In this document: positions 9,431-19,972 of the stretch, piece after piece
Layout: every line of letters starts with the position of its first letter
Position numbering within the stretch: the stretch's first letter is position 1
Origin: an uncultured Pelagibacteraceae bacterium
Lineage (GTDB): Bacteria; Pseudomonadota; Alphaproteobacteria; Pelagibacterales; AG-422-B15
Direction of reading: 5' to 3'
DNA length: 64,000 nucleotides
Assembly: GCA_902622985.1 (NCBI GenBank)
Contig: CACNSH010000002.1
Location: 186,001 to 250,000 of the forward strand
Program-made: the position numbers and the translations under genes
Notes under the pieces: model-generated
Told to the model about the DNA's origin: nothing
Seen by the model: only the letters and a program-made list of their open reading frames with translations
Database searches by the model: none

Positions 9431-10342
9431 TTAGCCCGTATCTTCTTCAGTCTTTGATGCAAATATTATTTCTGTTAATCCAGCAAATATAATGAAAGAG
9501 CTGCCTAATATTTCTCGCCATCCAATAAGCTCGTCTGTTAATACCGCGGCACTGAAAGTTCCTACAACTATTTCAAAAAGTATAATTATAGAAAATATGC
9601 CTGCACCAATTCTACTTGGTGCACCTAAGATCACTATATTTGTCGGTATATGAAATAAAATTGCAATTAAAATTAGCCACGGCATCATTGCAACCCATGA
9701 CTCTATTGATGGAGCATCACCTAGGTAGTCGCTCAAGAAATATGATTGTATTAATGTAAATAAGCCTCCATAAAAAAAGAATGAAAATAATATAGGATAT
9801 ATTCCCTCTGGCTTTTTTATCTCCATTCTAACTGCTGATGCGGCAATAAGAATTCCGCCTAATAAAGCAATCCAATCACCAGAATTTTGTGGTAAGGGTA
9901 TCACGCCTTCTTGACCAAAAACTATCCAAACACCAGATAGTGCAAGAGCTAATGTTATGTATCTATAAAAACGTGGAATTTGTCTAAGAAATACTATTTC
10001 AAAAATAGTTGTCCAAACTGGGGTTATATAAAAGAGTATTAAAGCTCTAACTACATCTGTCAGTAAAAAACTATTAGCGTAGCAAGCAATACCTCCTCCA
10101 AACAAAAGTCCAATTAGAGGATACTCTAGGCCAAAAGACTGACCTTTATAGAGCCTCCAAAGTGATATTGGAAGCAGCATTGCAAAAGGTATAACCATTT
10201 GAGAAATCGTTGCCCATCCGCCCGTTAAACCACCAGCCTCTAACGCTCTTTGAGGGATCCAGAATAAACCCCACATACCCGCAGCGATTAATAATGCAAA
10301 GCTAATTGTATAATAGTAAGGATGTCTTGATGAGGTGATCAT
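9431..10342 (-). CDS. DMT/EamA family transporter
   Basis: About 10 TM segments, EamA-like repeats. Confidence 0.8.
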   Translation of the reverse strand: MITSSRHPYYYTISFALLIAAGMWGLFWIPQRALEAGGLTGGWATISQMVIPFAMLLPISLWRLYKGQSFGLEYPLIGLLFGGGIACYANSFLLTDVVRALILFYITPVWTTIFEIVFLRQIPRFYRYITLALALSGVWIVFGQEGVIPLPQNSGDWIALLGGILIAASAVRMEIKKPEGIYPILFSFFFYGGLFTLIQSYFLSDYLGDAPSIESWVAMMPWLILIAILFHIPTNIVILGAPSRIGAGIFSIIILFEIVVGTFSAAVLTDELIGWREILGSSFIIFAGLTEIIFASKTEEDTG

Positions 10343-10359
10343 AAAAGTTAACTAAAAAA

Positions 10360-10388
10360 AAGGCCTTGCACAAAAGTAACAAGGCCTT
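10360..10388 (-). terminator. Rho-independent terminator downstream of proX-like gene
   Basis: Minus strand AAGGCCTTG-N11-CAAGGCCTT followed by T-run. Confidence 0.85.
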
Positions 10389-10413
10389 AATTTTCTGATT
10401 TAGCTATTTAGAC

Positions 10414-11418
10414 TTACGGAAGCCAAGCTTTCCATTCGTCTGTACTGTTTTTCCATTCAGCAACAGCTTCTTCGACAGATAATCCGTCGTCACCAACTCT
10501 TACAAGCATTTTTGCTTGATCCGTGTTAGAGAAAGCCATTTTTTTGAAGAATGCAACTGCTTCAGCGTTCTCAGGTTTAGACATAACTTCAGGATTCATA
10601 TAATTCATCGTGTAGTCTTTATCCCAACCTGTAGCAGGCCATGCTGCAGTTCCACAATCTTGCCAGTTATTAGCTTCAGTAAAACTATCACAGTATTTGT
10701 ATGCTGGTAGTTTTACACCAACCATTTCATTCTTACCGAAGAAAAAGTGTGGTTCCCAAAGATACAGAAGGAATGCTTCACCTCTATCATAAGCTCCTTG
10801 AGCTTCCGCTAGAGCTGCAACCTCAGTACCTAGTTCTGATGCTTCAAAATCAATTCCTAAAAGATCTAATCTTTTTTGGTCATGACAGTTCCAACCAGCA
10901 ACTGGACATCCAATCAATCTACCTTTTGAACCTGTTTCAGGTGTCGCAAATTGATCTTTGTATTTATTTAAATCTGACCAGTCTTTAAAATCTGGGTTAG
11001 CGTCAACAAAGTATTTTGGAACATAGTAATCTGACATTCCAATGATACCACTTGTGTACGCATCAACAGATCCATCACCAGAATACTCTTTTACAACTTC
11101 TCCGTCATAAACAAGATTCATGTTGATCATTACATCGTCAGCCTCAGCATAACTTGGCCAACTTTCACATGCGAAGTCAATATCGCCAGCGGCAATAGCT
11201 TCCCATAGACCTGTTCCTGAAGCGAATTCTATTCTATCAACTCTGTAGCCTAGCTCTTCTTCAAGGATAGCAACTGCAACCTGACATGTTAATTCTCCAC
11301 CAGTCCAGTCAGCAACAGCGGCTGTTAAACGCTTAGCGTTGGCAGTACCTGCCGAAAGAACTAAAAAAGAAGACAAAATCAGGGCAGCAAAAGTTTTTGC
11401 AAATAATGAATTTTTCAT
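10414..11418 (-). CDS. proX: Glycine betaine/choline-type ABC transporter substrate-binding protein (OpuAC/ProX family)
   Basis: Signal peptide ending ANA; 'ELGYRVDRIEFASGTGLWEAIAAGDIDFACESWPSY' OpuAC pattern. Confidence 0.88.
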   Translation of the reverse strand: MKNSLFAKTFAALILSSFLVLSAGTANAKRLTAAVADWTGGELTCQVAVAILEEELGYRVDRIEFASGTGLWEAIAAGDIDFACESWPSYAEADDVMINMNLVYDGEVVKEYSGDGSVDAYTSGIIGMSDYYVPKYFVDANPDFKDWSDLNKYKDQFATPETGSKGRLIGCPVAGWNCHDQKRLDLLGIDFEASELGTEVAALAEAQGAYDRGEAFLLYLWEPHFFFGKNEMVGVKLPAYKYCDSFTEANNWQDCGTAAWPATGWDKDYTMNYMNPEVMSKPENAEAVAFFKKMAFSNTDQAKMLVRVGDDGLSVEEAVAEWKNSTDEWKAWLP

Positions 11419-11539
11419 TAATTTCCCCTTTTTATTAATTAATTAATTAATAATTCTAGACCAAAAAAGATGAATAAGTAAACCGCTTTATCAACATTTT
11501 TTGAAGAAAAGTATCAGGAAATATGTATATAAATTAGAT

Positions 11540-13660
11540 CTATAAACCTAGGGCATCTCTTTGCTTTTTTGTCCATGCAAGACTGATACGGTCAATTATC
11601 ATGGCTAATAAACAAATTCCTATGCCAGCAGCAAGAGCTCTACCAGTATCTGATCGAGCTAAGCCATTAAATACCTCAAGACCTAGCCCTTTACCACCAA
11701 TGAGAGGTGTGACAATCTGCATCGCAAAAGCCATCATGACTGTTTGATTGAAACCCATAACCAAACTAGGAACTGCTAGAGGAAATTTTATCTTATTGAG
11801 AGTCTGAATTGTAGTGCCTCCAAATGACTTTGATACTTCTGAATATGTAGAAGAAACTTGAGACAGGCCCAATACAGTTAAACGTATTATTGGAGGTATG
11901 GAGTATATAATTGTTGCAAGTAATGCAGAAAATGCCCCACCACCAAAAAACATTAAAACTGGAACAAGGTAACAAAAATATGGCAATGTTTGCATTGCAT
12001 CTAATATTACCTCGTTGATATTTTGAAATCTCTTACTGTAAGATGCTAAGATACCTATTGGCACACCAATTACAAAACATAAAAGAACTGAGATAAGAAC
12101 TGATGAAAGAGTAATCATTGCTTCAGTCCAAATATTGCAAGCGCCGATGAATGCTAGAAGGATGGCAGTAATAATCGCAAATCTAATTCCAACAGATTTC
12201 CAGCTGATTAGAACCAATGCGCCAATTGTAAACCAATATGGTAAATATGTGAGATAAAAATCAAATGGTCTTAGAAGGTAAATAACAACAGTTGATCTGA
12301 TTGTTTTGGTTATTGAAATAAACGTATCATTTACAACCAATGATTTTACACCAGCAGAAATTTCTTCTCTTATTGACAGATTCCATGCTTCAGGAAATGT
12401 TCCTATTGCAGCAACATTTGCATCATAATAAACGATGCCAATCAATATTAATAATCCAGAGAAAAAGAAATAATGAGCATTTATAAATTGTGCAATCGCT
12501 GAGCCGTAATCCTTATTAAATAAAGAAATTACTGAATTTAAAATGAAAGAAAATATTCGAATGACGCTTGAGAATACAAATGCAAATGCAAAATGAATTA
12601 ATTGTAGAGGTTTTTCAACCTGTCTAGCAATGGGATAAATATCCCATGTTTGCGGTAAAAGATAAAATTTTTGACTATCGGATGGCAAAGTAACTGTCTC
12701 CCGACTAGCGGCTTTACCAAATCTATCGAACATGATTGCCATTAAAAGAACGCAAATACCTCCTTCCAAAGCAGCTCCAACTTCTAGTTTTTTTATCGAT
12801 ACCCAAATATCTGAACCTAAACCTTGAGCCCCAATAAACGTTGCTAAAACAACCAAGGCCAATGCCATCATTATTGTTTGGTTAACGCCCATCATGATGC
12901 TTGGGAGAGCTAATGGAATTTGTACTTTAAATAAAATTTGGCTCTTACTAGAACCAAAAGCTGTTGCTGTTTCTACTGTTTCATTTGGGACCTGACGTAT
13001 ACCTAAGTTTGTCAGACGAATAATAGGAGGCATTGAATAAATCATTGTTGCAAGAATTGCAGGCGCGCCTCCGATTCCAAAGAAAAACATTGCAGGGATA
13101 AGATAAACAAATGCAGGCATCACTTGCATTATATCGAGAGCTGGTTTCATATTTCTCTCAAAACGATCACTTAATGCACAGAAAATACCAAGTATTACTC
13201 CAACAGCTACAGATAAGAATACTGATAGACCCATAAGAGCAAGAGTTTCCATAGCAGAGTCCCAAAGCCCAACCATTCCCCAATACATGGTGCCAAAAAG
13301 AACCAGAAAACCTAATTTAATTCCACCGAATGCAAGTGATGGAATAAGCAATAGCGCCGATATAAATACCCAAGATGAATCCAGTAAAAAATCCTCGAGC
13401 ATCCAATAAAGGTCTTTTACATAACCAGCAACCATCCTTGTATAAACTTTAATATTATCTTTTAAAAAATCTTCACCAGCATTGACCCAAGCTGTAAAAG
13501 TAAAAGCGTCAGTTATAAAGACAGGAAATTCAGAAACATCTTCTCCTTGAAATGCAAGCCAGATTGAAGCTAGAATTGCAGCAAAAATTAGCCCAGGAAT
13601 GATACGACTCTGAGTACTACTTTTAGAAGATAAAAGAGATGTATCTTGCGTTAATGCCAT
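11540..13660 (-). CDS. proW: Glycine betaine ABC transporter permease with two duplicated permease domains
   Basis: 706 aa; two BPD-type domains each with 'IYSxPPIIRLTxLGxxQV' and 'PLAxPSxxMGxNQTxMMA'. Confidence 0.88.
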   Translation of the reverse strand: MALTQDTSLLSSKSSTQSRIIPGLIFAAILASIWLAFQGEDVSEFPVFITDAFTFTAWVNAGEDFLKDNIKVYTRMVAGYVKDLYWMLEDFLLDSSWVFISALLLIPSLAFGGIKLGFLVLFGTMYWGMVGLWDSAMETLALMGLSVFLSVAVGVILGIFCALSDRFERNMKPALDIMQVMPAFVYLIPAMFFFGIGGAPAILATMIYSMPPIIRLTNLGIRQVPNETVETATAFGSSKSQILFKVQIPLALPSIMMGVNQTIMMALALVVLATFIGAQGLGSDIWVSIKKLEVGAALEGGICVLLMAIMFDRFGKAASRETVTLPSDSQKFYLLPQTWDIYPIARQVEKPLQLIHFAFAFVFSSVIRIFSFILNSVISLFNKDYGSAIAQFINAHYFFFSGLLILIGIVYYDANVAAIGTFPEAWNLSIREEISAGVKSLVVNDTFISITKTIRSTVVIYLLRPFDFYLTYLPYWFTIGALVLISWKSVGIRFAIITAILLAFIGACNIWTEAMITLSSVLISVLLCFVIGVPIGILASYSKRFQNINEVILDAMQTLPYFCYLVPVLMFFGGGAFSALLATIIYSIPPIIRLTVLGLSQVSSTYSEVSKSFGGTTIQTLNKIKFPLAVPSLVMGFNQTVMMAFAMQIVTPLIGGKGLGLEVFNGLARSDTGRALAAGIGICLLAMIIDRISLAWTKKQRDALGL

Positions 13661-13746
13661 ATAAAATAGTATTCCTTAAGGTTAAATAAATTATTCAAAA
13701 ATCCTCAACATAGTATAACATTCAGCAGATAAAGCACTCAAAAATA

Positions 13747-14787
13747 ATGGAAAAAAATGACAAAATAGTATGCACAAATATATGGAAAGTATTTGGGCCG
13801 AATGAAAAAAATGTTCTTACAAATTTAGACAAAAATCTTTCAAGAAGTGAAGTGCAAGAAAAAACTGGACATGTGGTTGCAGTTAAAGATGTAAGTTTCT
13901 CAGTTCAAAAAGGTGAAACGTTTGTTGTAATGGGTTTATCAGGCAGTGGTAAATCTACATTAGTAAGATGTTTATCAAGACTGATTGAGCCAACAGCGGG
14001 TGAGGTAAAAATTGACAATCAAGATGTAACACAGATGAGTAATAAAGATTTAACAGATCTTAGGCGTAATAGAATGAGTATGGTATTTCAGCACTTTGGT
14101 CTTTTCCCTCATCGAAGAGTGATAGAAAATATTGGCTATGGACTTGAAATAAGGGGAGTAAAGAAAAAAGATCGATTAGATAAGTCAATGGAAACACTTA
14201 AACTTGTAGGACTAGAAGGATGGGATCAACATTACCCTCGCGAATTGTCAGGTGGAATGCAACAAAGAGTTGGACTAGCTAGAGCTCTAGCAGTTGATCC
14301 AGAGATTCTAATTTTTGACGAACCTTTCTCAGCACTGGATCCATTGATAAGAAGGGAAATGCAAGACGAGTTAATTAGCATTCAAAAAATGGTTCAAAAA
14401 ACAATGGTATTTATTACGCATGATTTTTCTGAAGCTATTAAAATGGGTGATCATATTGCGATAATGAAAGATGGAGAAATATCACAAGTTGGTACACCAG
14501 AGGAAATTGTTGCAAATCCTGTGGATCAATATGTAAAAGACTTCACTGAAGATGTTCCCAAATACAAAGTTTTAAGTGCGGGTAAATGCGCAAGAAAAGA
14601 ATGCTGCGAAGATACAAAAACCCTGTTCGCCCAGGGCAATGAGTGTATTAAAAGTGACGTTAAAATCGATACTTTAATTAATCAGATAGCTGACACTGAC
14701 AAAAAATATCCTGTAATCGATGCAGTTTCAGGAGAACTAATTGGTGAAATTGATCGGTCAATAGTCTTAAAATCAATGACATCTTAA
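13747..14787 (+). CDS. proV: Glycine betaine ABC transporter ATP-binding protein
   Basis: VMGLSGSGKSTLVRCLSRLIEPTAGEV, ELSGGMQQRVGLARALA, ILIFDEPFSALDPLIR. Confidence 0.92.
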   Translation: MEKNDKIVCTNIWKVFGPNEKNVLTNLDKNLSRSEVQEKTGHVVAVKDVSFSVQKGETFVVMGLSGSGKSTLVRCLSRLIEPTAGEVKIDNQDVTQMSNKDLTDLRRNRMSMVFQHFGLFPHRRVIENIGYGLEIRGVKKKDRLDKSMETLKLVGLEGWDQHYPRELSGGMQQRVGLARALAVDPEILIFDEPFSALDPLIRREMQDELISIQKMVQKTMVFITHDFSEAIKMGDHIAIMKDGEISQVGTPEEIVANPVDQYVKDFTEDVPKYKVLSAGKCARKECCEDTKTLFAQGNECIKSDVKIDTLINQIADTDKKYPVIDAVSGELIGEIDRSIVLKSMTS

Positions 14788-14807
14788 TTAATTTGAATAA
14801 ATAAACC

Positions 14808-15998
14808 ATGACGCTTTTCAATTTGAATAAAGAAGAAATTCTTGCCCCTCAAGATTGGGGTTTCCCTGTACCGATAGCATATGGTCCAGGTAGATTTTCC
14901 GAAATTGGAAATTATTGTTCTGAGAATGAGATAACCAATCCACTTATTGTCACTGATAGTGGCAGTGTTGATCTTCCCTTCATTGATAACTTGGTCGAAA
15001 TTTTAAAAAAATCGAAAATTAATTCAGGTATTTACTCAAAAATTTCACCCAACCCAAGAGATGATGAAATTGCATCAGGAAAAAAACTTTTCAATGATGA
15101 CAATCACGATGCAATAATTGCTATTGGCGGCGGAAGTGCCATGGATGGTGGTAAGTCAATTTGTCTAACCGCTAATAATGAAATTGAGTTATTTGACTTT
15201 GAGTGGGAAAAGACACCTCAAGTCATTGGACCAGATAATAAATTTCCTAAACTTATTACAATTCCTACAACAGCTGGAACAGGCGCTGAAACAGAAAGTA
15301 CAGCAATGGTAACAGATACCAAACAAGGAATTAAACTTTGTATAATGCATCCTGAATTGAAGCCTTCATTGGCATTGCTCGATCCTGAACTAACATTAGG
15401 ATTACCCTCAAATCTTACAGCATGGACAGGTGCAGATGCAATGATCCACTCAATTGAGGGTTATTGTGTTCCAGGTTTTCACCCCTTATGTGATGGTGCC
15501 GCTCTCGAAAGTCTAAACTTAATTTCTAAATCACTCATTACAGCTGTAGAAGAACCAAATAATCTTGAAGCAAGAGGGGCTATGCTTGTTGCTTCGTGTT
15601 TGGGGGGAGTTTCTTTTATAAAAGGGCTGGGTCTTGTTCACGCTATTGCGCATATGGTTGGGGCAGAATTTAATACGCATCACGGACTAACTAATGCTAT
15701 TATTTTGCCAGCAGTTCTAAGATACAACCTACCAGATATGGAAGAGAAAGTGATGAGAATGGCTCAGGCAATGCAATATAAAGATCATACTGCAAATCAT
15801 TTCATCGAAAGCATGGAAAAAATACTAGATCGAATTAAGATACCCAAGGGTTTAAATGAAATTGGTGTTCCAGAAGATTGTATTGAGAGAATATCTGAAA
15901 AGTCAATGATTGATACAGCCTTTGGCACTAACCCTCGTTCAGCCACATTGGATGATGTTAGAGAGCTCGTCAAGGTCAGTATTTTTGGAGCTCGATAA
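14808..15998 (+). CDS. Iron-containing alcohol dehydrogenase
   Basis: AIGGGSAMDGGKS, 'TIPTTAGTGAETES', 'GLVHAIAHMVGAEFNTHHGLTNAIILP'. Confidence 0.92.
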   Translation: MTLFNLNKEEILAPQDWGFPVPIAYGPGRFSEIGNYCSENEITNPLIVTDSGSVDLPFIDNLVEILKKSKINSGIYSKISPNPRDDEIASGKKLFNDDNHDAIIAIGGGSAMDGGKSICLTANNEIELFDFEWEKTPQVIGPDNKFPKLITIPTTAGTGAETESTAMVTDTKQGIKLCIMHPELKPSLALLDPELTLGLPSNLTAWTGADAMIHSIEGYCVPGFHPLCDGAALESLNLISKSLITAVEEPNNLEARGAMLVASCLGGVSFIKGLGLVHAIAHMVGAEFNTHHGLTNAIILPAVLRYNLPDMEEKVMRMAQAMQYKDHTANHFIESMEKILDRIKIPKGLNEIGVPEDCIERISEKSMIDTAFGTNPRSATLDDVRELVKVSIFGAR

Positions 15999-16010
15999 AA
16001 AACCTCGTAG

Positions 16011-17435
16011 ATGATTACTCATTTATCTGTTCGGGATCAAATTGATTTAATTTCTAAAAAAGAAATAAAAGTTGAAGAACTTTTTCAAGAATACTTATCC
16101 AATATTGAAAAGCTTAATCCTAAGCTTAACGCCATTGTGTCACTTAGAGACAAAGATTGGATTATTGATAAAGCAAAGGAACAGGATGAACAAAAAGTTG
16201 ATTTTACAAGAAAACAAATTTTATTTGGACTTCCATTTGTTTCAAAAGAATTATTCGACGTAACTGGACTGCCAACTACTTATGGAATACTTGAATATCG
16301 AAATAATTTTCCACAAAATGACTCGTTAATTGTAAAAAAAATAAAGCATCAAGGAGCCACAATTATTGGAAAATCAAATATGGCAGAACTAGCAATTGGA
16401 TCTCATACAAAGAATAAATTATTTGATCCAGTTTCAAATCCTTATAACTATAATCTATCAGCTGGCGGCTCAAGCGGAGGAGCGTCAGCAGCTGTAGCCA
16501 GCTGCCTCATACCATTTTCTGATGGTACGGACATGATGGGCTCTTGCAGAAACCCTGCAGCTTTCACAAATCTATATGGTTTTAGACCATCTCCTGGACT
16601 GATATCTGATAAAAGAGAAACCAGTAAATTTCCTGTATTGACGACTCCAGGTGGAATTGCCAGAACACCTGATGACTTAAGTATTTTTTTAGATGCCGTC
16701 GTTGGAAAAGATATAGAAGATCCCTACTCGTTTAACTTTGAGGGTTCATTTCAGTCAATAACTAAAAATTTATCTAGTGAAATAAAGATTGGTTGGATTA
16801 GTAACTTTGTTGAACACTATTCTTTTGAAGAAGGAATTATAGAATTATGCGAAGCTTCTTTAAACAAACTCGTGGAAACAGACAAAAAGATATTTGTAGA
16901 ACAATGCAAAGTTAATATTGATCCAGATAAACTATGGGATACATGGTGCACTCTCAGGTCAAAAATCACATTTAATGATATTTCTGCAATGCAAATTAAG
17001 GATTTTAATGAACTAAGCTTTCCAGCTAAATGGGAATACGAAGAAGGAAGTAAAGTTTCAGACGATCAAGTTTCTAATTCCATTGATTGGTATAATAATT
17101 ATAAAAAGTATGTCGATAGTATATTTGAAAAATATGATTTTATTGCTTTACCATCAGCACAATTATTTCCATTTAACAAAGAAATAGATTTTCCAAAAAG
17201 TATTTCAAAAACCCAGATGGACACATACCATCGCTGGATGGAAGTTACGGTATTTGCAAGCATGTTTCAATTGCCTACCATCTCATTACCAGTTGGCTTT
17301 AATGCTGAGGGACTGCCAATGGGTATGCAATTAATTGGAAAAAATAAATCAGATGAAAAAGTGATACAAATTGGAAAATATTATGAAGAAATCTTTAATC
17401 ATTCAAAAATAAAACCTAATATAATTAATGGTTAA
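16011..17435 (+). CDS. Amidase signature family protein
   Basis: FGLPFVSKELFDVTGLPTTYG, SAGGSSGGASAAVAS, GTDMMGSCRNPAA. Confidence 0.9.
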   Translation: MITHLSVRDQIDLISKKEIKVEELFQEYLSNIEKLNPKLNAIVSLRDKDWIIDKAKEQDEQKVDFTRKQILFGLPFVSKELFDVTGLPTTYGILEYRNNFPQNDSLIVKKIKHQGATIIGKSNMAELAIGSHTKNKLFDPVSNPYNYNLSAGGSSGGASAAVASCLIPFSDGTDMMGSCRNPAAFTNLYGFRPSPGLISDKRETSKFPVLTTPGGIARTPDDLSIFLDAVVGKDIEDPYSFNFEGSFQSITKNLSSEIKIGWISNFVEHYSFEEGIIELCEASLNKLVETDKKIFVEQCKVNIDPDKLWDTWCTLRSKITFNDISAMQIKDFNELSFPAKWEYEEGSKVSDDQVSNSIDWYNNYKKYVDSIFEKYDFIALPSAQLFPFNKEIDFPKSISKTQMDTYHRWMEVTVFASMFQLPTISLPVGFNAEGLPMGMQLIGKNKSDEKVIQIGKYYEEIFNHSKIKPNIING

Positions 17436-18588
17436 TAAGTTAGTCGATACCCCAAACCCAACTCTTGTAACATTACGCGACAATAAAGCTAAATGGAACC
17501 TTCCTGAATATAGAAGAACTGGCTATAGGAATCTTCATAAAATAAACAGATATGGTCTTTTGTTAAGATCAGATTACGTTCTTTTGCTTAATGAGAACAG
17601 TAAAGATGAAATAGATAAAATAAACTCAGTAAGGGAAATGACGAGCCATAAATCTTTTTGTTCTTTAATAGTTGGAAAAGGGCAAGAAATATTTTTTGAG
17701 AAATATGCAAAAGATTTCTCTTCTGAAACACCGCATACAATAATGTCAATTTCAAAGATGTTTTTAAATCTATTTGTCGGTGAATTAGTTGAGAAAGGTG
17801 AATTGCAATTGGAAAAACCTATTGGCTATTATTTGCCCAATATTGGAGAAGGATATTCAAAAGCGACGGTTCAAAATGTTTTAAATATGAACATTATTAA
17901 TGCTTTTACCGAGGATTATACTGATCCGTATTCAACATCATTTATGCATGAAACTGTTGGTGGCTGGCGAATACCAGATAAAGATAAAGATGAAAAATTT
18001 CAAGAAGATTTCTTGAACAGTATTCAAACAGATGGAACTAATTCTGTAATAAACAATTCTGATAAAGCATTTTATAAGTCAGCAAACAGCGATGTGATTG
18101 CTCTACTAATTGAAAAATTAAGTGGAAGAGAGCTGCGAGAGTGGCTTCTCTCGTCAGTAGAAGCAATGGGTCTTGAAGATGGTTTGTATATGGCAACAGA
18201 TAGAGGTGGGATGCCATGGCTGTCCGGTGGTGGTTGTCTTGTTGCAAGAGATTTGCTACGCATGGGACTGCATTTCTCAAGAAAAGGTCTTGGGATCAGA
18301 AATAGATTAGCTGGCTCTCGTAAATTTATTGATGATACAGTTTCTGAAAAAGGTCCAAAATATATGCACTTAAAAGATGAAAAATATGTTTATTATGTAA
18401 ATCAAACTATGAAATCTAATAATTGGATTGGGCATTCTGGATACGGTGGGCAATTTTTAATGATTAACTTAGAAACAAATGTTGTTGCAAGTTTTTTTTC
18501 TGTTTTAGAAACCGACTCAGCAACTGATGAAGGCTATAAAGCCAAAATGATTCTGATGCTTGAGGAAGTAACATCAAAGCAATATTAA
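17428..18588 (+). CDS. Serine hydrolase, beta-lactamase class C-like
   Basis: TIMSISKMFLNLFVGELVEKGEL (SxxK), YKSANSDVIALLIEKLSG (YxN-like), WIGHSGYGGQ. Confidence 0.8.
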   Translation: MVNKLVDTPNPTLVTLRDNKAKWNLPEYRRTGYRNLHKINRYGLLLRSDYVLLLNENSKDEIDKINSVREMTSHKSFCSLIVGKGQEIFFEKYAKDFSSETPHTIMSISKMFLNLFVGELVEKGELQLEKPIGYYLPNIGEGYSKATVQNVLNMNIINAFTEDYTDPYSTSFMHETVGGWRIPDKDKDEKFQEDFLNSIQTDGTNSVINNSDKAFYKSANSDVIALLIEKLSGRELREWLLSSVEAMGLEDGLYMATDRGGMPWLSGGGCLVARDLLRMGLHFSRKGLGIRNRLAGSRKFIDDTVSEKGPKYMHLKDEKYVYYVNQTMKSNNWIGHSGYGGQFLMINLETNVVASFFSVLETDSATDEGYKAKMILMLEEVTSKQY

Positions 18589-18603
18589 TAGAAAGGATAG
18601 ATA

Positions 18604-18987
18604 ATGAGAGGATACGTAATGGTTGGGTCAAGTAATTTAAAAGAATCTAAAGCATTCTACGATGTTGTCCTCGCAGTAATGGGAATAGTTTCAATTTATG
18701 AGGATGAGGTGTGTGTTGGTTATGCTCGAGAGGGGAAACAAGATGTTGAGTTCTATATAACCAAACCGGCAAATGGAAAGCCTGTTACATTTGGAAATGG
18801 TACACAGATATCCTTTTTGACCGAGTCAAAAGAACAAGTTGATAAGTTTCACAAAACTGCTTTAGGACTTGGAGCACAAAATGAAGGGGATCCAGGTTTT
18901 AGACCAAGCGACAGTAATGTTTATTATGCATACATCAGAGACCCAGATGGTAACAAAATTTGCTCATATACAAGTGTAAATGTCTAG
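18604..18987 (+). CDS. VOC/glyoxalase family protein
   Basis: 'SSNLKESKAFYDVVLAVMGI', 'AYIRDPDGNKICSY'. Confidence 0.87.
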   Translation: MRGYVMVGSSNLKESKAFYDVVLAVMGIVSIYEDEVCVGYAREGKQDVEFYITKPANGKPVTFGNGTQISFLTESKEQVDKFHKTALGLGAQNEGDPGFRPSDSNVYYAYIRDPDGNKICSYTSVNV

Positions 18988-19972
18988 GGCTACCAGGTTT
19001 AAATTATATCGAGCATTGCTTATAGTTGCTATTGTTTTAATAGTACCAGTCATCTTTATTGTAGGAATTACTCTGCCCTATTTATTTAATACAATAAAAA
19101 TAACTTTTCCTAATATTGTCATTGATAAAGATGTTGAAAGCTATATTGCTGAAAAAGAACTGCTTTTTGAGAATACTGATCCCCGAGCAAAGAAAAAAAT
19201 CATATGGCATGATGATGCGAAAATTAAAACTGAATATTCAATTGTTTATCTTCATGGAAGTTTTGCGACGGGGCGTCAACAAGAAGAAGTTTTGATAAAG
19301 ATTGCCAAAAAATTAAAGGCTAATTTATTTATATCAAGACTAGCTGGCCATGGCTCTGGTTTTGAATCTACAAAATCTCTGGAGGCCAAAAATTTTCTCG
19401 AAGATACAGCCGAAGCCGTTGCAGTAGGCAATAAAATCGGAAATAAAGTTATATTAATGGGTTTTTCAGCTGGAGGTTCATTTGCATTAATGGCTGCAAA
19501 AGATCAGAATTTAAGTGAAAAAATTGATCATTTGGTGCTTGTGGCGCCATGGACTCCCAAGCTATCTCCTCCTTATTTCTTAGCGGCGACTGGGTTATTT
19601 TTTAAAAGCCAATACAAGTTTAATTTTCCTAGAATGTTTGACTTGCCAAATGAAGAATGGGATCCTTTTTGGGTCAATGAATTTCACAGGGAACTTCCAA
19701 GACAGCTTTGGGTAGCGGCATTTTCTGGAAGGAAACTTGAATTTCAAGAGACTAAGATTCCACTATTAGTATTTTATGAAGAAAAAGATAAAGTAGTAAA
19801 CGCTGAAGGAGTTAAAAAAATATTTGAACAATGGAAAGGACCTAAGAAAATAATTAATAACGATACTAATTTAGGAGGCTTTAATTATCATGATATTATT
19901 GGAATTCTAAACTCCCCACAAGATGATTTCTTTGTTGAGGAAATCAACAACTGGATAGAAGTTAACTCTTAA
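18980..19972 (+). CDS. Membrane-anchored alpha/beta hydrolase
   Basis: N-terminal TM; IVYLHGSFATGRQQ; nucleophile GFSAGG; 'LLVFYEEKDKVV'. Confidence 0.8.
   Translation: MSRATRFKLYRALLIVAIVLIVPVIFIVGITLPYLFNTIKITFPNIVIDKDVESYIAEKELLFENTDPRAKKKIIWHDDAKIKTEYSIVYLHGSFATGRQQEEVLIKIAKKLKANLFISRLAGHGSGFESTKSLEAKNFLEDTAEAVAVGNKIGNKVILMGFSAGGSFALMAAKDQNLSEKIDHLVLVAPWTPKLSPPYFLAATGLFFKSQYKFNFPRMFDLPNEEWDPFWVNEFHRELPRQLWVAAFSGRKLEFQETKIPLLVFYEEKDKVVNAEGVKKIFEQWKGPKKIINNDTNLGGFNYHDIIGILNSPQDDFFVEEINNWIEVNS

Noticed and set aside
11434-11455. ATTAATTAATTAATTAAT repeat upstream of proX-like gene
   Set aside because: Low-complexity AT repeat; not convincing as a functional element.
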